Below the pieces are notes generated by a model, which saw nothing but the letters and a program-made list of their open reading frames with translations, did no database searches and was not told where the DNA came from. A program made the translations under genes and the position numbers. 51,511 nucleotides of DNA from Chitinimonas sp. BJB300. GTDB lineage: Bacteria > Pseudomonadota > Gammaproteobacteria > Burkholderiales > Chitinimonadaceae. Location of the stretch: NCBI RefSeq assembly GCF_002735695.1, contig NZ_PDZH01000014.1:1-51511 (forward strand), given 5' to 3'. Positions 8,579 to 18,242 of the stretch are shown here, in pieces (position 1 is the first letter of the stretch; each line of letters starts with the position of its first letter).

Positions 8579-9664
8579 ATGTTGCTGCTTCTCGCCAACT
8601 GGCTCGGTGACTCGGTTCGCGCCTTCAATGTCTTTAACTACATCACCCTACGCGCCGTGCTGTCCACCATGACTGCGCTGTTCATCAGCTTCATGCTCGG
8701 CCCCTGGGTGATTCGCAAGCTCACGGCGATGAAGGTAGGCCAATCTGTACGCAATGATGGCCCACAGACTCACTTGGTCAAGGCCGGTACGCCCACCATG
8801 GGCGGTACCTTGATCCTGCTGTCGATCGGACTCACCACCCTGCTGTGGGCAGACCTGGACAACAAATATGTCTGGGTGGTGCTTCTGGTCACGCTGAGTA
8901 ACGGCATCATCGGTTTTATCGACGACTACAAGAAAGTGGCACTGAAGAACCCCAAAGGTTTGACCAGCCTACAGAAATTGTTCTGGCAGTCGCTGATTGC
9001 TATCAGTGCAGGTTACTACCTCGCCAATACCGCTACGCTGCCAGCCAATACCGAGCTGATCGTGCCGTTCTTCAAGCACATTGCCTACCCGTTCGGTACC
9101 GCGGGTTTTCTGGTACTGACCTATCTCGTCATCGTCGGCACATCCAATGCCGTCAACCTGACTGATGGCCTTGATGGCCTAGCCACCCTGCCTACCGTCA
9201 TGGTGGCGATGGGCTTGGCGATCTTTGCCTATGTAGCCGGTAATGCCCGGTTCGCCTCCTACCTTCTGTTGCCGCACATTCCCGGTGCGGGTGAATTAAC
9301 GGTCTTCTGCGCCGCCATGGCGGGTGCGGGCCTGGGGTTTCTGTGGTTCAACGCCTACCCCGCCGAAGTATTTATGGGCGATGTGGGCGCATTGGCATTA
9401 GGTGCAGCGCTGGGCACGGTCGCCGTGATCGTACGGCAGGAGATCGTGCTGGCCATCATGGGGGGAGTGTTTGTGGTCGAGGCGCTCAGCGTGATGATCC
9501 AGGTCGCCAGCTTCAAGCTTACCGGGAGACGGGTATTCCGCATGGCTCCCCTGCACCATCACTACGAATTAAAAGGCTGGAAAGAGACCCAGGTCGTGGT
9601 GCGTTTTTGGATCATCACCATGTTGCTGGTTCTCGCCGGCCTTGCCACCCTGAAACTGCGTTAA
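8579..9664 (+). CDS. mraY: Phospho-MurNAc-pentapeptide transferase MraY
   Basis: An integral membrane enzyme joining phospho-MurNAc-pentapeptide to undecaprenyl phosphate to give lipid I. The 361 residues contain about ten hydrophobic helices. Family blocks present are GTPTMGG near residue 78, the Asp-rich loop [17 protein letters not shown], and the C-terminal [13 protein letters not shown], which holds the conserved histidines. Start and length are standard. Confidence 0.98.
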   Translation: MLLLLANWLGDSVRAFNVFNYITLRAVLSTMTALFISFMLGPWVIRKLTAMKVGQSVRNDGPQTHLVKAGTPTMGGTLILLSIGLTTLLWADLDNKYVWVVLLVTLSNGIIGFIDDYKKVALKNPKGLTSLQKLFWQSLIAISAGYYLANTATLPANTELIVPFFKHIAYPFGTAGFLVLTYLVIVGTSNAVNLTDGLDGLATLPTVMVAMGLAIFAYVAGNARFASYLLLPHIPGAGELTVFCAAMAGAGLGFLWFNAYPAEVFMGDVGALALGAALGTVAVIVRQEIVLAIMGGVFVVEALSVMIQVASFKLTGRRVFRMAPLHHHYELKGWKETQVVVRFWIITMLLVLAGLATLKLR

Positions 9665-9676
9665 GGACGAAGCGCT

Positions 9677-11053
9677 ATGCACCTAGCAGGCAAGCACATC
9701 ACTGTTGTGGGTTTGGGTATCACCGGGTTATCGGCTGCCAAATGGCTTAGCCGGCATGGCGCTGTAGTCAGTGTGGCGGACAGCCGTGATACACCACCGG
9801 CGCTTGCCGACCTGCGCGCGCTGTTGCCGCAGATACCGACCAAGCTGGGCGCGTTTTCCGATTCAACCTTTACCGATGCCGAGTTGCTGGTTGTAAGTCC
9901 TGGCGTACCGCTTTCCAACCCATACATTGCTGATGCCATCGAACGCGGCGTCGAAGTCATGGGTGATATTGAATTGTTCGCCCGCGCTCGAGAGGTAATC
10001 GACCCAAAATCAAAGGTCATCGCCATCACCGGCTCGAACGGTAAGTCAACGGTAACTAGCATGGTGGGGGCAATGTGTGAAACTGCCGGCCTTAACACCA
10101 TCGTCGCCGGCAATATCGGCACCCCAGTACTGGACGTGCTCACCGAAATTGAAACCGAAGTGCGCCCCAAGCCGGATGTCTGGGTGCTGGAATTGTCGAG
10201 CTTCCAGTTGGAAACGACCGTCAGCCTTGCACCCGATGCGGCAGCAGTACTGAACGTAAGCGAAGACCATCTGGACCGCTACGACTCGATATTGCATTAC
10301 TCGCAAGCCAAGGCCCGCGTATTCGAAGGCCTCGGCGCCATGGTGCTGAACCGCGAGGATGGCTACTGCCGCGGTATGGCGCGCCCTGGTCGTCAGGTGT
10401 TCTGGTTTGGCCTCGATACACCCCGCACACCCACAGAATACGGCCTGCATAAGGCGGGGAATGATTACGAACTGGTATGCGGCGACTTTGTGCTGATGCT
10501 GGCCAGCGAATTACCCCTGGCGGGCCTGCATAACGCAGCCAACGCATTGTCGGCATTGGCGCTGACCCGTTCTATCGGCCTGCCTACCCTGCCGCTGGTG
10601 TCGGCCCTCAAACGCTTCAAGGGCTTGCCACACCGGGTGGAATTCGTCGCCGAAGTAAAAGGCGTGCGTTACTACGACGACTCCAAGGGCACCAATGTCG
10701 GCGCGACCGAAGCCGCGCTGAAAGGCATGAACCAGCCCGTTGTGCTGATCGCCGGTGGCGATGGCAAGGGCCAGGACTTCAGCCCGCTTGCGACCGCCTG
10801 CAAAGGCAAGGTACGCAGCGCCATCCTCATCGGCCGGGATGGCCCGCAGATTCGCGCGGCGCTGGCGAATACGTCAGTCAAGCTGATCGACGCCGGCACC
10901 ATGGATGAAGCCGTGCAGGTGGCTGCCCAAGAAGCCCAGGCCGGCGATGCTGTGCTGATGTCCCCCGCCTGCGCCAGCTTCGACATGTTCAAGAACTACG
11001 CGCACCGCGCCGAGATGTTTATCTCTGCGGTCCGGACGCTCGGCAATGACTAA
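9677..11053 (+). CDS. murD: UDP-MurNAc-L-alanine--D-glutamate ligase MurD
   Basis: The Mur ligase that adds D-Glu. The N-terminal Rossmann-like UDP domain begins with VVGLGITGLSAAKWL. The ATP loop is GSNGKST starting at residue 119, followed by GNIGTPVLD, ELSSFQLE, NVSEDHLDRY and, in the C-terminal domain, YDDSKGTNVGAT and PACASFDMF. Its 458 residues are normal. It follows mraY by 12 bases. Confidence 0.97.
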   Translation: MHLAGKHITVVGLGITGLSAAKWLSRHGAVVSVADSRDTPPALADLRALLPQIPTKLGAFSDSTFTDAELLVVSPGVPLSNPYIADAIERGVEVMGDIELFARAREVIDPKSKVIAITGSNGKSTVTSMVGAMCETAGLNTIVAGNIGTPVLDVLTEIETEVRPKPDVWVLELSSFQLETTVSLAPDAAAVLNVSEDHLDRYDSILHYSQAKARVFEGLGAMVLNREDGYCRGMARPGRQVFWFGLDTPRTPTEYGLHKAGNDYELVCGDFVLMLASELPLAGLHNAANALSALALTRSIGLPTLPLVSALKRFKGLPHRVEFVAEVKGVRYYDDSKGTNVGATEAALKGMNQPVVLIAGGDGKGQDFSPLATACKGKVRSAILIGRDGPQIRAALANTSVKLIDAGTMDEAVQVAAQEAQAGDAVLMSPACASFDMFKNYAHRAEMFISAVRTLGND

Positions 11054-11086
11054 GCAGACCAACCCACACGGACAGGAGCAAATTTA

Positions 11087-12253
11087 GTGAAGCAGTTTTA
11101 TCAGGCTCTCACGCGCCGCCCCAGCATGCACGGCTACGACCTTTCCTTGGTCTGGTCGGTGCTGCTGCTGCTCGCCATTGGCCTGATCATGGTCTATTCA
11201 GCCTCGATTGCTGCCGCGGAAGTCGACCACGATACCGGTTTCCGTTCCAGCTATTTCCTTATCCGCCACAGTATCTTTCTGTGTGTGAGTCTTGTGGCGG
11301 CTTTCGTGGCGTTCCAGATCCCGACCAGGATGTGGCAACAGTATTCGCCCTATATCTTCTTGTTTGGCGCAGGGCTGTTGATCATGGTCCTGATTCCAGG
11401 GATCGGCAGGGAGGTCAACGGCTCCAAACGCTGGTTGTCGCTGTTCGTCATCAACCTGCAGCCGTCTGAACTGATGAAGTTCTTCGTGGTGCTCTACGCC
11501 GCCGATTACACGGTGCGTAAGGCCGCCTACATGCACAGCTTAGTGAAGGGCTTTGTGCCGATGTTCGTGGTGATGCTGGTCACTGGTGTGTTGTTGCTGG
11601 CCGAGCCCGATTTCGGCGCACTTGCCGTCATTACCGCCATTGCCATGGGGATTCTGTTCCTGGGCGGCTTCGATTGGCGTTTGTTCGGCGGGCTGATGGT
11701 GGCGCTGATGATCGGCTTCGTGCTCTTCGTCGTGGTTGAACCCTACCGCATGGCACGCGTCGTGGGCTTCATGGACCCCTGGAAAGACCCCTACGGCAAG
11801 GGATACCAGCTTTCCCACTCGCTGATTGCCTTTGGACGAGGCGAATGGGTGGGTGTGGGACTGGGCGGCTCAGTTGAGAAACTCAGTTACCTGCCCGAAG
11901 CCCATACCGACTTCCTGATGGCCATCATCGCAGAAGAATTCGGCTTCGTCGGCATCACCATTGTCGTGATGTTATTCAGCTGGGTTGTGTTCCGCGCCTT
12001 CGCCATCGGCATCCAGGCCGCGAAATTGGAACGCTACTACTCAGCGCTGGTCGCCCAGGGCGTCGGCATCTGGCTGGGTGTGCAGTCAGTCATCAATATC
12101 GGTGTGAACATGGGCTTGCTGCCTACCAAGGGTCTTACCCTGCCGCTGTTGTCCTTTGGTGGCTCAGGCATTCTGGCCAACCTGATTGCACTGGCTGTAC
12201 TGCTGCGCGTGGATTGGGAAAACCGCCAGCTGATGGGGGGGTACACGGTATGA
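11087..12253 (+). CDS. ftsW: Septal peptidoglycan polymerase FtsW
   Basis: A SEDS-family glycosyltransferase that polymerises lipid II at the septum together with FtsI. The 388 residues start at GTG behind a good AGGAG and hold about ten membrane helices. Family blocks are [37 protein letters not shown] and [18 protein letters not shown], plus the last-helix block [10 protein letters not shown]. The stop overlaps the first usable murG start (ATGA). The sequence fits FtsW rather than RodA and so does the position. Confidence 0.96.
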   Translation: MKQFYQALTRRPSMHGYDLSLVWSVLLLLAIGLIMVYSASIAAAEVDHDTGFRSSYFLIRHSIFLCVSLVAAFVAFQIPTRMWQQYSPYIFLFGAGLLIMVLIPGIGREVNGSKRWLSLFVINLQPSELMKFFVVLYAADYTVRKAAYMHSLVKGFVPMFVVMLVTGVLLLAEPDFGALAVITAIAMGILFLGGFDWRLFGGLMVALMIGFVLFVVVEPYRMARVVGFMDPWKDPYGKGYQLSHSLIAFGRGEWVGVGLGGSVEKLSYLPEAHTDFLMAIIAEEFGFVGITIVVMLFSWVVFRAFAIGIQAAKLERYYSALVAQGVGIWLGVQSVINIGVNMGLLPTKGLTLPLLSFGGSGILANLIALAVLLRVDWENRQLMGGYTV

Positions 12254-13458
12254 ACGAGGTACGGGACCTACAGCATGAAGCCAAAAACAGCGATGGTGCT
12301 GAGCATACGCTTTCACCCGCCCAGCAGTCCGAGCAATCTGCTGATTACAAGGCAGCTGTTCTTTCAACTACAAGTGCGCCCCAGACCACAAGCCGCGCCC
12401 GGACCTTGATGGTCATGGCAGGGGGCACCGGCGGCCATATCTTCCCGGCGCTCGCTGTCGCCAAGGAAATGCAGTCGCGCGGCTGGACCGTGGTATGGCT
12501 GGGGGCAAAGGGCAGGATGGAAGCCGAATTGGTGCCTCGCCACGGCATTCCTATCGAACTCCTCGCTATTGGCGGCGTACGTGGGCAAGGAATGGTACGC
12601 AAGCTGGTGCAACCGTTCGAGCAAGCCGTCGCGCTATGGAAGTCGGTCGCCGTCATCTTCCGCCACCGGCCCGATGCCGTGATCGGCTTTGGCGGCTTTA
12701 CCGGCTTCGCGGGTGGGTTGGCCGCCACGTTGTTGTGGAAACCATTGCTCATCCATGAGCAAAACTCGGTGGCCGGTCTGACCAACAAGGTCTTGTCCCA
12801 CCTTGCCGACTACGTGCTTACCGCGTTTCCAAACGCCTTTGCTGCACGCGGCACCCTGGTGGGCAACCCGGTACGACCAGAAATTGCAGCGCTGCCAGCA
12901 CCGGCCGAGCGCTTCGCCAGCCGCAGCGGACCGCTACGCATTCTGGTGGTGGGGGGCAGCCTGGGCGCAACCGCATTGAATACCGTTGTACCACAAGCGC
13001 TGGCCTGCATCCCTGCCGAGCAGCGACCACAAGTCATACACCAAGCAGGCCACAAGCAGCTTGAAGCATTGCGTAACAACTACGTGGACGCCGGCGTAAG
13101 CGGCGACTGCGTGGCATTCATCGACGACATGGCCCTAGCCTACGGCGACGCCGATCTGGTGATCTGCCGGGCCGGGGCGCTGACCGTAGCCGAACTAGCT
13201 GCTGCAGGCGTGGCATCCATCCTAGTGCCCTATCCCCATGCCGTGGATGACCACCAGACTGGCAATGCGAAATATCTGAGCGATGCCGGTGCCGGCATCC
13301 TCGTCCAGCAGAGCGACCTCACGCCTAAATGGCTTGCGGCGCAACTGACTGAACTAACACGCGAGCACCTCGTGAATATGGCCGAGGCAGCCAGAAACAA
13401 AGCCTTGCCCGCCGCCACACAGGTGGTAGCAGACATCATTGAGGAAGTAACCGCATGA
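12250..13458 (+). CDS. murG: UDP-GlcNAc:lipid I N-acetylglucosaminyltransferase MurG
   Basis: A membrane-associated GT-B glycosyltransferase that turns lipid I into lipid II. The catalytic protein begins at about residue 53 with [19 protein letters not shown]. Later blocks are [32 protein letters not shown] and [17 protein letters not shown], all standard. The start chosen is the ATG overlapping the ftsW stop, which adds a polar tail of about 50 residues rich in Gln, Ser, Thr and Ala that typical MurG lacks. An internal start near 12409 would give the usual length, but the only in-frame ATGs there lie inside the conserved block. The stop overlaps the murC start. Confidence 0.94.
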   Translation: MNEVRDLQHEAKNSDGAEHTLSPAQQSEQSADYKAAVLSTTSAPQTTSRARTLMVMAGGTGGHIFPALAVAKEMQSRGWTVVWLGAKGRMEAELVPRHGIPIELLAIGGVRGQGMVRKLVQPFEQAVALWKSVAVIFRHRPDAVIGFGGFTGFAGGLAATLLWKPLLIHEQNSVAGLTNKVLSHLADYVLTAFPNAFAARGTLVGNPVRPEIAALPAPAERFASRSGPLRILVVGGSLGATALNTVVPQALACIPAEQRPQVIHQAGHKQLEALRNNYVDAGVSGDCVAFIDDMALAYGDADLVICRAGALTVAELAAAGVASILVPYPHAVDDHQTGNAKYLSDAGAGILVQQSDLTPKWLAAQLTELTREHLVNMAEAARNKALPAATQVVADIIEEVTA

Positions 13459-14849
13459 AACACAAGGTCAAACGCATACACTTCGTCGGCATCGGTGGTG
13501 CCGGCATGTGTGGTATTGCGGAGGTCCTGCTGAATCTGGGCTTTGACGTATCGGGCTCGGACCTTGGCGAGAGTGCCGTTACATCGCGCCTGCGCGAGGC
13601 TGGCGCCATGGTCTTCTTTGGCCACGATGCCGGTTACCAGCAGCATGCCGACGTAGTCGTCACCTCCACAGCCGTCAAAGCCGACAATCCGGAAGTGTTG
13701 GCGGCACGCGCGCGCCAAGTACCGGTGATCCCACGTGCCATGATGCTGGCCGAACTGCTGCGCTTCCGTCAGGGCATTGCCGTGGCAGGTACACATGGCA
13801 AGACTACCACTACCAGCCTGATTGCTTCGATCCTGGCCGAAGCGGGCCTGGATCCAACCTACGTCATCGGCGGCAAGCTCACCGCAGCCGGCAGCAATGC
13901 CAAACTGGGCAGCGGCGACTTTATCGTTGTGGAAGCCGATGAGTCCGATGCGTCCTTCCTGATGCTCAAACCGGTGTTGGCTGTCGTTACCAATATCGAT
14001 GCCGACCATATGGACACCTATGGACACGACTTCGTCAAACTGAAGCAGGCCTTCCTCGACTTCCTCAGCCACTTGCCGTTCTACGGCCGGGCAGCGCTGT
14101 GCATCGACGACCCGAATGTACGCGCCATCCTGCCGATGGTGTCGAAACCCGTCACGACCTATGGGGTCAGCGCCGACGCCACGTTGCGTGCTGAAAACAT
14201 CGTCGCCCTGCCCGGCGGCCGCATGCGATTTGATGCTGTCTGGAAGAACGGTATCGAATACCGCATTGAAATCACGCTGAATGCGGCCGGCCACCACAAC
14301 GTGCTGAACAGTCTGGCGGCCATTGCCGTCGGCTTGGAAGTCGGCGCGTCTGAAACCGCTATCCAGAAAGCCCTGAACGACTTCGGCGGCGTGGGCCGGC
14401 GTTTCCAGCACTACGGCGACACAAGCCTGCCGCAAGGCGGTAGCGTCACCGTGATCGACGACTACGGCCATCACCCTGTTGAGATGGCCGCCACACTGGC
14501 TGCCGTGCGCGGCGCGTACCCCGAGCGGCGCTTGCTGCTGGCGTTTCAGCCGCATCGCTATAGCCGCACGCGCGACTGCTTTGAAGACTTCGCCCGCGTG
14601 TTGTCGACTACCGACGCACTGGTGCTCACCGAGGTGTATGCCGCCGGAGAGTCTCCCATTATCGCCGCCGACGGTCGTGCGCTGACGCGCGCCGTGCGCG
14701 TACACGGTAAGGTCGAGCCCCTTTTTGTTGAAGACGTTGCCGACCTGTCGGCAGCCATTCTGGAACACGCCCGCGATGGCGATGTGATTATCACCATGGG
14801 TGCCGGCTCCATCGGCGGCATCCCTGCCAAACTGGTAACAAAAGCATGA
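13455..14849 (+). CDS. murC: UDP-MurNAc--L-alanine ligase MurC
   Basis: The first Mur ligase, adding L-Ala to UDP-MurNAc. The N terminus shows the Rossmann start [17 protein letters not shown]. The ATP loop is GTHGKTTT from residue 112. [18 protein letters not shown] and DDYGHHPVE follow, with [11 protein letters not shown] in the C-terminal domain. Its 464 residues are normal. It overlaps both murG and ddlB by ATGA. murB, which follows murC in many gammaproteobacteria, is not here. Confidence 0.98.
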   Translation: MKHKVKRIHFVGIGGAGMCGIAEVLLNLGFDVSGSDLGESAVTSRLREAGAMVFFGHDAGYQQHADVVVTSTAVKADNPEVLAARARQVPVIPRAMMLAELLRFRQGIAVAGTHGKTTTTSLIASILAEAGLDPTYVIGGKLTAAGSNAKLGSGDFIVVEADESDASFLMLKPVLAVVTNIDADHMDTYGHDFVKLKQAFLDFLSHLPFYGRAALCIDDPNVRAILPMVSKPVTTYGVSADATLRAENIVALPGGRMRFDAVWKNGIEYRIEITLNAAGHHNVLNSLAAIAVGLEVGASETAIQKALNDFGGVGRRFQHYGDTSLPQGGSVTVIDDYGHHPVEMAATLAAVRGAYPERRLLLAFQPHRYSRTRDCFEDFARVLSTTDALVLTEVYAAGESPIIAADGRALTRAVRVHGKVEPLFVEDVADLSAAILEHARDGDVIITMGAGSIGGIPAKLVTKA

Positions 14850-15772
14850 ACAAGTACGGAAAAGTCGCCGTCGTCTTTGGCGGCACCTCGGCAGAGCGCG
14901 AAGTGTCGATCATGAGCGGCACCGGTGTGCTGAACGCTTTGCAAAGCCGCGACGTTGACGCGCATGCTTTCGACCCAAAAGACAAGCCACTCTCAGTACT
15001 GAAGGAAGAAGGCTTTAACCGTGCCTTTCTGATTTTGCATGGTCCCGGCGGTGAAGACGGCACCATCCAAGGCGCGCTCGATTGCCTCAACATCCCCTAC
15101 ACCGGATGCGGTGTGATGGCTTCGGCCATCGGCATGGATAAGCTGCGCACGAAATTGCTTTGGCGCGCACTGGGCTTACCTATCCCGGCTTTCGAACTGC
15201 TGGATGAGCACAGCGATTTCGCGGCGGTAGAGGACAAGTTGGGATTGCCCTTATTCGTCAAGCCCGCTACCGAGGGTTCCAGCATCGGCGTGATCAAGGT
15301 CAAAACCAAGGGCGAGCTGAAGGCCGCCTTCGAAGAAGCACGCAAATACGACCGGCTGGTATTGGCCGAGCAATTTATTGGCGGCGGTGAGTACACCGCG
15401 CCAGTGCTGGGTGATGCAGTCAAAGGCTACAACGTGCTGCCGATGATCAAGATCGAACCGGCTACCGAGTTCTACGACTACCAAGCCAAGTACTTCCGTG
15501 ACGATACGGTCTATCGCTGCCCCTGTGGCCTCACTCCTGCCCAGGAAGCCGAAATCGCCGAGCTGGTGAAACAAGCCTTCTGGGCAATTGGCGGTGAAAG
15601 TTGGGCACGGGTGGACTTCCTGATGGATGAAGCTGGCAACCCCTACCTACTGGAAGTCAACACGGCCCCCGGCATGACCAGCCACAGCCTCTTTCCCATG
15701 GGCGCCAAGGCTGCCGGAATGAGTTACGAAGACCTGGTGCTGAGCATTCTCGACACCACGCTAAAGGCATAA
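14846..15772 (+). CDS. ddlB: D-alanine--D-alanine ligase
   Basis: An ATP-grasp enzyme producing the D-Ala-D-Ala used by MurF. The 308 residues begin [17 protein letters not shown]. Other blocks are [25 protein letters not shown], the ATP-grasp strand [14 protein letters not shown], the metal- and substrate-binding ARVDFLMDE, and [17 protein letters not shown]. Length is standard for the DdlB type. It is coupled to murC by ATGA, but a 381-base repeat block separates it from ftsQ, where overlap or a very short gap is usual. Confidence 0.97.
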   Translation: MNKYGKVAVVFGGTSAEREVSIMSGTGVLNALQSRDVDAHAFDPKDKPLSVLKEEGFNRAFLILHGPGGEDGTIQGALDCLNIPYTGCGVMASAIGMDKLRTKLLWRALGLPIPAFELLDEHSDFAAVEDKLGLPLFVKPATEGSSIGVIKVKTKGELKAAFEEARKYDRLVLAEQFIGGGEYTAPVLGDAVKGYNVLPMIKIEPATEFYDYQAKYFRDDTVYRCPCGLTPAQEAEIAELVKQAFWAIGGESWARVDFLMDEAGNPYLLEVNTAPGMTSHSLFPMGAKAAGMSYEDLVLSILDTTLKA

Positions 15773-15858
15773 GGATGCAAGCAAGCCATTCCCTCCAACC
15801 CAGTACGTACTTCCCTGTTACAGGGCGGGACGTTGCTACGCCGTTCGAGCGTGCCGCT

Positions 15859-15972
15859 GACGAGCGGCAGCGAGGCCACCTCACGGCGGTGAGGGCAGGG
15901 GGAGTGGGAGTCAATCACGGACACATGGCAGAGCTAGCAAACCGGTTAATCCCGACGGGCTACGCCCGATGC
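15859..15972 (+). repeat. Direct repeat unit 1 between ddlB and ftsQ
   Basis: First of two units about 115 bp long set 149-150 bases apart. It contains hairpin CCTCAC-GGCG-GTGAGG (15880-15895), then AGTGGGA, then a 55-base stretch identical in unit 2 that ends in hairpin CGGGC-TAC-GCCCG. A preceding hairpin GCCGCT-GACG-AGCGGC lies at 15854-15869. The spacing is a multiple of three, so a 129-codon frame at 15775-16164 stays open through both units. The identity extends over silent positions, which argues for repeat DNA rather than selected protein. Confidence 0.85.
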
Positions 15973-16007
15973 TTGCCAACGAGTTCGAGAAACGTCGTCA
16001 TCGCACT

Positions 16008-16122
16008 GACGAGCAAAGCGAGGTCCCCTCGCCGGCGGGCGAGGGCGGAGGGAGTGGGATTCGATCACGGACACATGGCAGAGCTAGCAAACCGGTTAAT
16101 CCCGACGGGCTACGCCCGGCGC
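16008..16122 (+). repeat. Direct repeat unit 2 between ddlB and ftsQ
   Basis: Second unit, offset 150 bases from unit 1. The stem bases of its first hairpin differ from unit 1 but still pair (CCCTCGCC-GGCG-GGCGAGGG in place of CCTCAC-GGCG-GTGAGG), so the fold is kept while the sequence has changed. The 55-base block from ATCACGGACAC to TACGCCCG is identical to unit 1. It ends about 30 bases before the ftsQ start, which has its own AGGAG. Confidence 0.85.
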
Positions 16123-16153
16123 ACGCAGCAGGCAATCCAGCTAGGAGCCCGCC

Positions 16154-16897
16154 ATGTGGGATAAACCACAAGCCCTCAACTGGCTCTCCAACCTCTTGAT
16201 TGCGCTGGCCGTGCTGCTGTTCTTGTACGCCGCATTGCTGGTCGTTGTGCACTCACCGTTGTTTCCGGTTCGGCAGATCAAGGTCGAAGGCAGCTTGTCG
16301 CATGTTACACGCGAGCAACTCCAATACATCGTGAAGAACGAGCTCAAGGGCACCTTCTTTACCCTGGATTTGAACAACACCCGCTCAGCTTTCGAAAAAC
16401 TACCGTGGGTGCGCCAGGTCAACTTGCGCCGCCGCTGGCCCGACAGGCTGGACGTGGCGATCGAAGAACACACGGCGCTGGCCCGATGGGGTTCGGTTGG
16501 TCTCTTGAATACCCATGGCGAGCGATTCGACGCAGCCAGCAACGAGTCGCTACCTGTACTGGAAGGCCCGGAAGGCAGCGAGTTCGAGATGGCGCAGGGC
16601 TATGTCGGCTTTCGCGACCAGTTGATGACTATTTCACGCAAGCCCAGCCATATCTGGCTTTCGCCTCGGCGAGCCTGGCGGCTGCAACTCGATGAAAAAT
16701 TATTGGTGGAAATCGGCCGGGATAACCCGGAGCAGCGGCTGGCCAAGTTTGTTGAGGCCTATCCGCGCACCTTGGCTGTAATCAGTCGTCCGATTTCTTA
16801 TGTGGATTTGCGTTACCCGAATGGGTTTGCAGTACGGCTTCCTGATGGCGTACCTCTGCCTAAGCCAAAGCCCAAACCCGCCCCCAAGACAACTTGA
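16154..16897 (+). CDS. ftsQ: Cell division protein FtsQ
   Basis: A bitopic membrane protein, the scaffold of the FtsQLB divisome complex. The 247 residues show a short cytoplasmic start, a membrane helix (about residues 11-33), the POTRA domain (from VRQIKVEGSLSHVTREQL near residue 38 to IEEHTALARWG near residue 108) and the beta domain (to about residue 232). The tail is a Pro/Lys-alternating stretch. The ATG has AGGAG 7 bases upstream, so it does not depend on translational coupling to ddlB. Confidence 0.95.
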   Translation: MWDKPQALNWLSNLLIALAVLLFLYAALLVVVHSPLFPVRQIKVEGSLSHVTREQLQYIVKNELKGTFFTLDLNNTRSAFEKLPWVRQVNLRRRWPDRLDVAIEEHTALARWGSVGLLNTHGERFDAASNESLPVLEGPEGSEFEMAQGYVGFRDQLMTISRKPSHIWLSPRRAWRLQLDEKLLVEIGRDNPEQRLAKFVEAYPRTLAVISRPISYVDLRYPNGFAVRLPDGVPLPKPKPKPAPKTT

Positions 16898-16929
16898 TGT
16901 GGGAAGGTAACGAATAGTGCATTTGGAGA

Positions 16930-18174
16930 ATGACGGTGAATAAACCGAACACAACGAAGAACCTGCTGGTCGGGCTCGACATTGGCACCTCGAAGATCGT
17001 GGCGCTGGTGGCCGAAGTATTGCCCGATGGCCGTATGGAAATCATCGGCCTTGGGCAGGCTCCGTCCAAAGGATTGAAAAAAGGCGTGGTGGTGAACATC
17101 GAATCAACCGTTGGGGCCATCCAGCGCGCGCTGGAGGAAGCCGAGCTGATGGCGGACTGCAAGATTCGCGAGGTATTGACCGGCATTGCCGGCAGCCATA
17201 TCCGCAGTTTCAACTCGCACGGCATGGTCGCAATCAAGGACAAGGAAGTCACCCAGGCCGATGTTGACCGCGTAATTGAGACAGCGCGTGCCGTCAATAT
17301 TCCTACCGAGCACCAGATCCTGCACATCCTGACCCAGGAATTCATCATCGACGGACAGGAGGATGTAAAGGAGCCACTGGGCATGAGCGGCGTACGCCTG
17401 GAGGTAAAGGTTCATATCGTCACCGGCGCCATCAGCGCGGCGCAGAACATCACCAAGTGCGTGCGCCGATGCGGCCTGGAAATGAATGATCTGATCCTAC
17501 AACCCTTGGCCAGCGCGATGTCGGTGCTGAGCGAGGACGAGAAGGAACTGGGTGTCTGCCTGATCGATATCGGTGGCGGCACAACCGACATCGCCGTGTT
17601 CTGCGATGGCGCCATCCGCCACACGGCGGTGATTCCCATTGCGGGTGATCAGGTTACCAACGATATCGCCATGGCTTTGCGCACGCCTACCAAGGAAGCC
17701 GAGGACATCAAGCGGGCCCATGGGGTGGCCCTGCGTCAGTTGGCAGACCCGCAGCAAATGATTGAAGTACCCGGTGTGGGCGAGCGTGGACCGCGCCAGC
17801 TCAATCGCCAAACCCTGGCTGAAGTCATTGAGCCACGGGTTGAAGAGTTGTACAGCCTTGTTCAGGCCGAACTACGCCGCTCCGGCTTTGAGGAGCGGCT
17901 TTCTAGCGGCATCGTTATCACCGGTGGTTCGGCCCAGATGCAGGGCATGGTCGAGTTAGGCGAAGAAGTGTTCCACCTGCCAGTGCGTTTGGGCGTGCCC
18001 AAGTACGTAGGCGGACTAGCAGAAGTAGTGAAAAACCCACGTTTTTCTACCGCTGTAGGTTTGTTGGTACTGGGCAGGCAGCAGGCCCAGCGCAATGGTT
18101 ACAAAACAATGCAGGGAGCCAGTATTGGTGGCCTGTTAGAACGCATGAAGACGTGGTTTCAGGGGAATTTCTGA
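16930..18174 (+). CDS. ftsA: Cell division protein FtsA
   Basis: An actin-fold ATPase that tethers FtsZ to the membrane. Actin-family phosphate loops are GLDIGTSKIVALV (about residues 15-27) and LIDIGGGTTDIAVF (about 211-224). The 1C domain with ITQEF-type sequence lies between them. The C terminus (LLERMKTWFQGNF) is the amphipathic membrane-targeting helix. Its 414 residues are normal. It starts 32 bases after ftsQ. Confidence 0.97.
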   Translation: MTVNKPNTTKNLLVGLDIGTSKIVALVAEVLPDGRMEIIGLGQAPSKGLKKGVVVNIESTVGAIQRALEEAELMADCKIREVLTGIAGSHIRSFNSHGMVAIKDKEVTQADVDRVIETARAVNIPTEHQILHILTQEFIIDGQEDVKEPLGMSGVRLEVKVHIVTGAISAAQNITKCVRRCGLEMNDLILQPLASAMSVLSEDEKELGVCLIDIGGGTTDIAVFCDGAIRHTAVIPIAGDQVTNDIAMALRTPTKEAEDIKRAHGVALRQLADPQQMIEVPGVGERGPRQLNRQTLAEVIEPRVEELYSLVQAELRRSGFEERLSSGIVITGGSAQMQGMVELGEEVFHLPVRLGVPKYVGGLAEVVKNPRFSTAVGLLVLGRQQAQRNGYKTMQGASIGGLLERMKTWFQGNF

Positions 18175-18242
18175 GTCGAAGGTCGGCGGCCAAAACCGTT
18201 GGCACTTTTTAAGTAGTTAGTTCGGGCAAAGAGGAGAGAGCA

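Noticed and set aside
16049-16070. Minus-strand CGAATCCCACTCCC resembles the T arm and acceptor end of a tRNA, hinting at a phage attachment site.
   Set aside because: The five bases before the loop do not pair with those after it, and no D or anticodon arm lies upstream.
15775-16164. A 129-codon frame covering both direct repeats after ddlB, and an overlapping 76-codon frame at 15969-16199.
   Set aside because: The frame is open only because the repeat spacing is a multiple of three. Repeat identity includes silent sites, the start has no properly spaced ribosome site, and hairpins dominate the DNA.
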